The translations under genes and the position numbers were made by a program. A DNA stretch of 6,780 nucleotides from Clostridiaceae bacterium. GTDB taxonomy: Bacteria; Bacillota; Clostridia; Oscillospirales; Acutalibacteraceae. Shown here piece after piece: positions 1 to 4,895 of the stretch. The notes beneath the pieces were generated by a model. The model was given only the letters and a program-made list of their open reading frames with translations. It did no database searches and was not told the origin of the DNA. Each line of letters starts with the position of its first letter. Positions within the stretch are counted from its first letter, which is position 1. The DNA is taken from contig JAEDIL010000097.1 of the NCBI GenBank assembly GCA_016292455.1, positions 1-6,780 on the forward strand, read 5' to 3'.

Positions 1-50
1 CAAGTAAGATGTGCATCAAAGCGTATGCTGTGATTTATTCAGAGGTTCCT

Positions 51-67
51 TAAATACAGAGTATTTA
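51..67 (+). repeat. 7-bp palindrome followed by T-rich DNA on the plus strand
   Basis: TAAATAC-AGA-GTATTTA is a perfect inverted repeat, followed on the plus strand by TGATTTTTCTTCGTTTTT. The layout resembles a rightward intrinsic terminator for a gene entering from the left, and the stem begins at the TAA of a plus-strand frame. The stem has only one GC pair, so a stable terminator is doubtful. Confidence 0.3.
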
Positions 68-210
68 TGATTTTTCTTCGTTTTTGAGCAAAGTTTTAAA
101 CATTTTAGAAGCAGAAGTTGAAAACTTCCCGTCATAACAATTGCACATAATAATATTTTTTAAATTAGAATTATATAGAAACGCCTCATAATAAGTCTGA
201 AAAGGAATAT

Positions 211-234
211 TAAGGTTGCTGTCAACAACACCTT
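211..234 (-). terminator. Weak candidate terminator after the HAD gene
   Basis: Immediately after the HAD stop the minus strand can fold AAGG-TTG against CAACCTT (234-212), with a 2-base bulge and a loop of about 7 bases. It is followed by a mixed AT stretch and only a short TTTT (200-203). It is in the right place, but the stem is poor and the U-tract is displaced. Confidence 0.3.
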
Positions 235-888
235 TTATCTGCCGACGATTTCAAGAAGCTCCTGCGGCTTTTTTATGATGTAGGTTGCGTTGTGTTCTTC
301 AAACTCTTCGCGCGAGCCGTAGCCGTAAATAACGCCGACGCTGTCAACTCCGGCACCCTTTGCACCGTCAATATCAAAGTATCTGTCACCTACCATGAGC
401 GTGCGCTCCCTGACCGCGCCGAGCTTCTGCATGCATTCAAGAACAAGGTCAGTCTTGCCTGCGTGACTGCTGTCGTCAAACTGCGTTCCGACAACAGCGT
501 CAAAAAGTCCGGTCAGCCCAAGGTGTTCCATAACGTCATAGACAAGCTTTATCGGCTTTGATGAGGCAATGCCGGTTTTTATTCCCTGACTTCGCAGGCT
601 TTCGAGCGTCTGTCTCATTCCGTCATAGACAAAACATTCAAAAATACCGATTTTGCGGTAACGCTCACGGTATTTTCTGATATATTCTGCAACCTCATCT
701 TCGGGCACATTATAAAAAGTCACATAGCTGTAATGAATCGGCGGACCGATAAATTTTTTCAGATCCGAAAGGTCAGGCACAGGCTGTCCCATCTGCTCAA
801 AGGAATAGGCAAGGCTTTTGAGAATGCCCTCGCCTGTGTCTGTGACGGTTCCGTCAAAGTCAAAAATCACATAATCATACTTTCTCAT
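235..888 (-). CDS. HAD-superfamily hydrolase, phosphoglycolate phosphatase / 5'-nucleotidase type
   Basis: This is a 217-residue cytosolic phosphatase of HAD subfamily I with an alpha-helical cap inserted after motif I. Visible motifs are: motif I DFDGTVTDT with nucleophile Asp10 and acid/base Asp12; a cap at about 18-85 that includes IGPP (47-50); motif II GIASSKP with Ser109; the probable motif III Lys145 in HAGKTDLV; and motif IV MVGDRYFD with Asp168 and Asp172 for magnesium. The late stretch GVIYGYGSREEFEEHNATYII and the IGPP cap motif resemble Firmicute proteins annotated as phosphoglycolate phosphatase (Gph-like) or 5'-nucleotidase (HAD_5NT). The substrate cannot be decided from sequence. 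The ATG at 888 has GGGGTG 5 bases upstream and starts exactly at the family N-terminus. It lies 43 bases after the LCP stop with no terminator between, so it is likely co-transcribed. A functional link to wall synthesis is not evident. Confidence 0.92.
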   Translation of the reverse strand: MRKYDYVIFDFDGTVTDTGEGILKSLAYSFEQMGQPVPDLSDLKKFIGPPIHYSYVTFYNVPEDEVAEYIRKYRERYRKIGIFECFVYDGMRQTLESLRSQGIKTGIASSKPIKLVYDVMEHLGLTGLFDAVVGTQFDDSSHAGKTDLVLECMQKLGAVRERTLMVGDRYFDIDGAKGAGVDSVGVIYGYGSREEFEEHNATYIIKKPQELLEIVGR

Positions 889-893
889 TCACA

Positions 894-899
894 CACCCC
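894..899 (-). promoter_or_regulatory. HAD gene ribosome binding site
   Basis: GGGGTG on the minus strand lies 5 bases before the ATG at 888, the same core as at gyrA. It lies inside the 43-base LCP-HAD spacer (889-931), which contains no hairpin or promoter that I can support. Confidence 0.7.
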
Positions 900-931
900 A
901 AACAACTGTGACGCCGCTTATTCTCAAAAAA

Positions 932-2104
932 TCAGAAGCCCGAAACGAGGGAAAAAGGAATCACGCGGTCGTCTTCAAGAACAATATTGCTTTCTCCGAC
1001 GCCGTAAATTGCTTCCTGAACGCGCTGCGCGGCAAGCGGAAAGTCCATAATTACAACAGACTGATCCCCTACCCAGCCGGTCCGGAAAACATCTTCGTCG
1101 CTTATCGGAGTCTGAACAATTTCATAATTCACCCAGCCGTTGGCAAGAGCCTGAGCGGCGTAGGAAAGAATCTGCATTTTTGTCAGATCGGTCCTGACAT
1201 ACTTGAAAAGTGTGTCAAGCGCAGAGCTGAGCTGAGAAAAGCTTGCACCCTTTGCAGAATTGATGAGTGCAGAAATTACCTGACGCTGACGCCTTGTCCG
1301 GCTGACATCGGAGTCAGTATCCGAGTGACGGATACGGGCAAAAACAAGCGCTTCATAACCGTTGAGCTTAACCGCAGGCCCGTAATCAATGGTGTGAACC
1401 GTTGTGCGGTTAATGTATTCGGCTTCATACTGCTGAACCTCAACAGTGAGTCCGCCGAGAGCGTTGATTATATCGGTAAACGATGAAAAATCGACGGCAA
1501 CGTAATAGTCAATGTCAATTTTGAAATCCTTTTCGAGCGTATCAAGAAGGGCATCATCAGCTCCGAAGTAGTATGAAGAATTCATCTTTCCGTATCTTCC
1601 GTTGCCGGCTATATCCATATATGTCCAGGTATCGCGGAAAAAGGAGGTCATATTGATTTTTTTGGTCTTTTTGTTGAGAGAAACAAGAATAAGCGAGTCG
1701 GACCGGCCGCCTTCTTCAAGAGCGGTTGCAGAATCCAGACCGACAAGCAGAACGTTGATTACGTTTTTGCTTGAACGCAGCTCACCGCCGTTGTTTGACC
1801 ACTCATAAAGATATTCATTGAGTGAACCGGCAGAGTTGATTGCTTTCATAATTTTGACATCTTCGTCATCAACAATATTATCCTGAGGGACGTTGACTGA
1901 CTGACCTTGCCTTTTGTCGTCATAATTGATTGAATCGAGCATGTTGCTGACATATCCGACGCCTGAGGCAACAACAAGAATGCAGACAGTTAAAAGAAAA
2001 AACAGATTCTTCGCCCTGCGGCGCTTATTTGTCCAGAAAAATGATGCAACGGGATTGCTTTTCTTTTCCTTTTTCCCTTTTGCAGCTTTCTTTTCTTTTT
2101 TCAC
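932..2104 (-). CDS. LCP (LytR-CpsA-Psr) family cell-wall glycopolymer ligase
   Basis: This 390-residue protein belongs to the family that transfers undecaprenyl-pyrophosphate-linked glycopolymers (teichoic acids, capsule or other wall polysaccharide) onto peptidoglycan outside the membrane. It has a very basic cytoplasmic N-terminus (1-32, rich in Lys/Arg), one membrane segment at about 33-52, a spacer, then an extracytoplasmic LCP domain from about 113 to 285. Conserved elements are NVLLVGLDS (Asp124), GGRSDSLILVSL (Arg134, Asp136), SFFRDTW (Arg157, Asp158), LNGYEALVFARIRH, and SDVSRTRRQRQ (Asp266, Arg269, Arg272), the polar and Arg residues that bind the pyrophosphate and metal. There is no LytR_C domain; about 100 residues of unassigned C-terminus follow. 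The start is GTG, supported by a strong Shine-Dalgarno and because the next Met (55) would lose the membrane anchor. Which polymer it attaches cannot be told; no glycan genes are nearby. It probably leads an operon with the HAD gene 43 bases downstream. Confidence 0.93.
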   Translation of the reverse strand: MKKEKKAAKGKKEKKSNPVASFFWTNKRRRAKNLFFLLTVCILVVASGVGYVSNMLDSINYDDKRQGQSVNVPQDNIVDDEDVKIMKAINSAGSLNEYLYEWSNNGGELRSSKNVINVLLVGLDSATALEEGGRSDSLILVSLNKKTKKINMTSFFRDTWTYMDIAGNGRYGKMNSSYYFGADDALLDTLEKDFKIDIDYYVAVDFSSFTDIINALGGLTVEVQQYEAEYINRTTVHTIDYGPAVKLNGYEALVFARIRHSDTDSDVSRTRRQRQVISALINSAKGASFSQLSSALDTLFKYVRTDLTKMQILSYAAQALANGWVNYEIVQTPISDEDVFRTGWVGDQSVVIMDFPLAAQRVQEAIYGVGESNIVLEDDRVIPFSLVSGF

Positions 2105-2106
2105 AA

Positions 2107-2117
2107 GATCACCTTTT
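2107..2117 (-). promoter_or_regulatory. LCP gene ribosome binding site
   Basis: On the minus strand the bases before the GTG read AAAAGGTGATC. AGGTGATC is complementary to the 16S rRNA 3' end (consensus GGAGGTGATC). The AGG core lies about 7 bases before GTG at 2104. This strong site decides the non-ATG start. Confidence 0.8.
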
Positions 2118-2160
2118 GAGTCCTTGAATTTTTCATTGCAGACAATAACTGCACGGGTTG

Positions 2161-2189
2161 ATTATACCTGCGAAGATTAATCAGACCTT
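2161..2189 (-). promoter_or_regulatory. Candidate sigma-A promoter for the LCP-HAD unit
   Basis: The minus strand carries a perfect -10 box TATAAT at 2166-2161. With a 17-base spacer the -35 would be AAGGTC (2189-2184), a poor match to TTGACA, so the promoter would be weak or activator-dependent. Transcription would start near 2154, giving a leader of about 50 bases that contains a small 5-bp hairpin (TGCAG/CTGCA, 2137-2153). The position just upstream of the gene supports the call; the weak -35 lowers confidence. Confidence 0.45.
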
Positions 2190-2220
2190 AGATTTCAGAT
2201 AATCGGATTTTGAAATATCT
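2190..2220. repeat. Imperfect inverted repeat upstream of the LCP promoter
   Basis: AGATTTCA (2190-2197) can pair with TGAAATATCT (2211-2220) if two bases bulge. It overlaps the inverted CAGATAA copy of the heptad cluster, so the two pairings exclude each other. It overlaps the edge of the weak -35 region. No function is assigned. Confidence 0.3.
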
Positions 2221-2235
2221 GTTATCTGTAATCTG
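2215..2235. repeat. Three contiguous 7-bp direct repeats
   Basis: On the plus strand ATATCTG, TTATCTG and TAATCTG follow one another with no gap. An inverted copy, CAGATAA, lies at 2196-2202 and can pair with the middle unit (2222-2228). The cluster is about 61-81 bases upstream of the putative LCP transcription start, a position where an activator could bind. A simple AT-rich tandem repeat is the alternative. Confidence 0.5.
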
Positions 2236-2242
2236 CCTCAAC

Positions 2243-2267
2243 GCGGGCGGCTTTCTGCGCCGCCCGC
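2243..2267 (-). terminator. GC-rich hairpin after gyrA, probable transcription end
   Basis: A perfect 9-bp inverted repeat, GCGGGCGGC (2243-2251) and GCCGCCCGC (2259-2267), with a 7-base loop, starts 72 bases past the gyrA stop. It is the most stable hairpin I find in the window and sits where the gyrBA transcript should end. It lacks a U-tract on the minus strand (the next bases are GTTGAGGCAG), so it may be a non-canonical terminator, an mRNA 3'-end stabiliser, or leaky enough to allow readthrough into the LCP gene. Confidence 0.5.
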
Positions 2268-2297
2268 ACCGATTCTTTATTCTACGGCAGTATCGGT
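2268..2297. repeat. Inverted repeat abutting the gyrA hairpin
   Basis: ACCGAT (2268-2273) and ATCGGT (2292-2297) form a 6-bp perfect inverted repeat with an 18-base loop. It directly adjoins the 2243-2267 hairpin. In gyrA mRNA it would form just before the GC stem. It could arise by chance. Confidence 0.35.
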
Positions 2298-2339
2298 CTT
2301 AACTGTGCATGTACTTATAAACCCACATTGCAAGAAACA

Positions 2340-4880
2340 TTATTTCTCCGCGTTTTCTGCGGAAATTCCGCTTACTTCTGCGTTTTCGTTTTCTTCGTTT
2401 TCAGCGTTTAGCTTTTCTTCTTCCTCTTCGCGCTTGACGGGAGTGACGGAAACAACCTTTTCGCCCTCGCTTGTTCTCATGACATTTACTCCGCGGGAGG
2501 TTCTTGAAGAAATATTTACGCTTTCCGAATCAATTCTGATTACTATTCCGTCAGAGGAAATCAGAATCAGGTCGTCGCCGTCATGAACAAGGCAGACGGC
2601 AGCAACAAGACCGTATTTTTCAGCCTTATAGTTGATTGAGCCCTTTCCGGCGCGGGACTGAATGTGATATTCCGAAATATCGCTTCTTCTTCCGATTCCG
2701 CTTTCGCTGACGGTGAGAATTCTTGCGTCTTCGCTTTCGTCTTCGCTGATTGAGCACATTCCGACAACCTCGTCTCCGTCACGAAGGTCAATGGCGCGCA
2801 CTCCCCTTGCGGTTCTTCCGATTGCTCTGGCATCGTTTTCGTTGAAGCGGATTGCAAAGCCGTTCCTTGTTGCAACAAGAATATCGTCATTGCCGTTAGT
2901 AAGGCGTACCCATGCAAGCTCGTCGCCTTCGTCAAGGTTGATTGCAATAATTCCGCTCTTGCGGATATTCTTATAGGCGTCAAGCTCGGTACGCTTGATG
3001 ACGCCCTCTCTTGTGACCATGCAGAGATATTTGCTTTCTGTTCCGAAATCGGGAACGCGGATCATTGCGCTGATTTTTTCGTCGGCTTCAACCGGGAGCA
3101 GGTTGACAATGTTCATTCCCTTGCTCTGCCTGCTGCCTTCGGGAATTTCATAGCCTTTGAGCCGGTATGCCCTGCCCTTGGTTGTGAAGAACATGATGTA
3201 ATCGTGGCTTGAACAGGTGAACATCGTCTGGGCAACGTCCTCTTCGCGGCGGCTCATTCCCTTGATGCCCTTTCCGCCCTTTTTCTGAACGGTATAAACC
3301 GAAGCGGGAATACGCTTGATATAGCCGAACGTTGTGAGCGTATAGACGCACTGCTCCTGCGGAATGAGGTCTTCAATGTCAACCTCGCCGGAAACGGCGG
3401 CAATTTCGGTGAGTCTTTCGTCGTTGAAGCGGCGTTTGAGTTCAAGAGCTTCGTCCTTTACAATTGCAAGCACCTTTGATTCATCGGAAAGAATTTCTTC
3501 AAATCTTGCAATTTTTTCGCCAAGCTCTTTCAACTCGTTTTCAATCTTGATTCTTTCAAGACCGGTCAGCTGTCCGAGACGCATTTTGACAATTGCGTCA
3601 GCCTGAATGTCATCAAGGTTAAAGCGCTCCATGAGAGCAGCCTTGCCTTCGTTCTGGTCCTTAGCTTTTCTGAGAATTGCAATAATTTCGTCAATGAAAT
3701 CAAGCGCTGTTTTGAGTCCTTCAAGAATATGCTCGCGTTCCTTTGCTTTTCTCAGGTCAAAGCGTGTGCGCCTTTCAATAACTTCTTCCTGAAATTTAAT
3801 ATAGAGTTCAAGAATCTGTCTGAGATTGAGTATTCTCGGCACACCGTCAACGAGAGCAAGCATAATTATGCCGTAAGTTATCTGGAGCTGAGTCATTGAA
3901 AACAGCGTGTTGAGAACAACCTGAGGGTTAGCCTCGCGTTTCAGGTCAATAACAAGGTGCATACCCTGGCGGTTTGAATAGTCGTTGATGTCGGAAATGC
4001 CTTCAATGCGCTTGTCCTTGACAAGGTCAGCCATCGCCTCAATGAGACGGCGCTTGTTGACCTGATAGGGAAGCTCGGAAACAACAATTGAAAACCTTCC
4101 GTTCTTGTTTTCAACAATTTCAGTTCTCGCTCTGACGGTGATTTTTCCCCTGCCGGTGGCGTAGGCGGCTCTGATGCCTGCTTTGCCCATAACAATTCCG
4201 GCGGTCGGAAAATCCGGTCCCTTGATATGCTCCATGAGCTTTTCAAGCGGTGCGTCCGGCTCGTCAATGAGGCAGCACATTCCGTCAATTACCTCCCCGA
4301 GATTATGGGGCGGAATATTGGTTGCCATACCGACGGCAATACCGGTTGAGCCGTTGACAAGGAGATTCGGAAAACGGGAGGGAAGAACGGTCGGCTCTTT
4401 GAGTCGGTCGTCATAGTTCGGAATAAAGTCAACGGTTTCCTTGTCAATATCGGTGAGCATTTCCATTGAAATTTTGCTCATTCTTGACTCGGTGTAACGG
4501 TAAGCAGCCGGGGGGTCGCCGTCAACGGAGCCGAAGTTTCCGTGTCCGTCAACGAGGATATATCTTGTTGAGAACTTCTGCGCAAGTCGTACCATTGCGT
4601 CATAAACCGACGTGTCGCCGTGCGGATGGTAACGGCCGAGAACAGAACCGACTGTGTCGGCGCACTTGCGGTATGCCTTATCGGGATAAAGCGAATTTTC
4701 GTGCATTGTGTAAAGGATACGTCTGTGGACGGGTTTCAGACCGTCGCGGACGTCCGGCAAAGCTCTTGACGTGATGACGGACATGGAGTAATCGAGGAAG
4801 GATTTTCTCATTTCTCCGTTGAGGTCAACGTCGATTATAGTCTGATTTTCAAATCTGAGGTCGTCATTGTTTCTTTCCAT
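2340..4880 (-). CDS. gyrA: DNA gyrase subunit A
   Basis: This is the DNA cleavage-reunion and wrapping subunit of gyrase, complete at 846 residues, within the usual range of about 800-890. The winged-helix region holds Arg128 and the catalytic Tyr129 (E. coli R121/Y122) in AAYRYTE. The quinolone pocket HPHGDTSVYD has Thr90, Ser91 and Asp94 (E. coli S83, A84, D87). Ile181 in GSTGIAVGMA corresponds to the DNA-bending Ile174. The C-terminal pinwheel, about 510-815, carries six blade-like repeats (for example TTKGRAYRLKG, TREGVIKR, TRNGFAIRF, SSDGIVIRI) and a GyrA-box QKKGGKG at 532-538, which marks gyrase rather than ParC. A Glu-rich tail follows from 818 to 846. The ATG at 4880 is chosen because GGGGTG lies 8 bases upstream and the N-terminus matches the family. 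The gyrB stop is 15 bases upstream, so the two are very probably co-transcribed and translationally coupled. Confidence 0.98.
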   Translation of the reverse strand: MERNNDDLRFENQTIIDVDLNGEMRKSFLDYSMSVITSRALPDVRDGLKPVHRRILYTMHENSLYPDKAYRKCADTVGSVLGRYHPHGDTSVYDAMVRLAQKFSTRYILVDGHGNFGSVDGDPPAAYRYTESRMSKISMEMLTDIDKETVDFIPNYDDRLKEPTVLPSRFPNLLVNGSTGIAVGMATNIPPHNLGEVIDGMCCLIDEPDAPLEKLMEHIKGPDFPTAGIVMGKAGIRAAYATGRGKITVRARTEIVENKNGRFSIVVSELPYQVNKRRLIEAMADLVKDKRIEGISDINDYSNRQGMHLVIDLKREANPQVVLNTLFSMTQLQITYGIIMLALVDGVPRILNLRQILELYIKFQEEVIERRTRFDLRKAKEREHILEGLKTALDFIDEIIAILRKAKDQNEGKAALMERFNLDDIQADAIVKMRLGQLTGLERIKIENELKELGEKIARFEEILSDESKVLAIVKDEALELKRRFNDERLTEIAAVSGEVDIEDLIPQEQCVYTLTTFGYIKRIPASVYTVQKKGGKGIKGMSRREEDVAQTMFTCSSHDYIMFFTTKGRAYRLKGYEIPEGSRQSKGMNIVNLLPVEADEKISAMIRVPDFGTESKYLCMVTREGVIKRTELDAYKNIRKSGIIAINLDEGDELAWVRLTNGNDDILVATRNGFAIRFNENDARAIGRTARGVRAIDLRDGDEVVGMCSISEDESEDARILTVSESGIGRRSDISEYHIQSRAGKGSINYKAEKYGLVAAVCLVHDGDDLILISSDGIVIRIDSESVNISSRTSRGVNVMRTSEGEKVVSVTPVKREEEEEKLNAENEENENAEVSGISAENAEK

Positions 4881-4888
4881 ATCTCTGT

Positions 4889-4895
4889 CACCCCT
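4889..4895 (-). promoter_or_regulatory. gyrA ribosome binding site abutting the gyrB stop
   Basis: Read on the minus strand, AGGGGTG lies 8 bases before the gyrA ATG and directly follows the gyrB TAA (4896-4898). Ribosomes finishing gyrB are therefore placed on the gyrA initiation site, which would favour matched subunit synthesis. No promoter or terminator fits in the 15-base gap. Confidence 0.85.

Larger units (their letters stand above)
1..234. other. AT-rich non-coding stretch at the left edge
   Basis: No recognisable gene lies here. A plus-strand frame that is open at the left edge ends at TAA 51-53; its 16 visible codons (ending in AVIYSEVP) look like nothing I know. The stretch also contains a 7-bp palindrome at 51-67 and a 6-bp hairpin, GAAGTT-GAA-AACTTC, at 114-128. 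A TATAAT-like hexamer on the minus strand at 170-175 lacks a credible -35. Confidence 0.6.

Noticed and set aside
114..128. GAAGTT-GAA-AACTTC hairpin as a terminator
   Set aside because: The stem is only 6 bp and AT-rich, with no T-tract on either strand next to it.
908..1486. 192-residue plus-strand open frame
   Set aside because: It is antisense to the LCP domain, whose conserved motifs define the true strand. No ribosome binding site or family resemblance was seen.
2567..2983. 138-residue minus-strand frame inside gyrA
   Set aside because: It is an out-of-frame shadow of the conserved GyrA C-terminal blades. The composition is typical of a frame-shifted translation.
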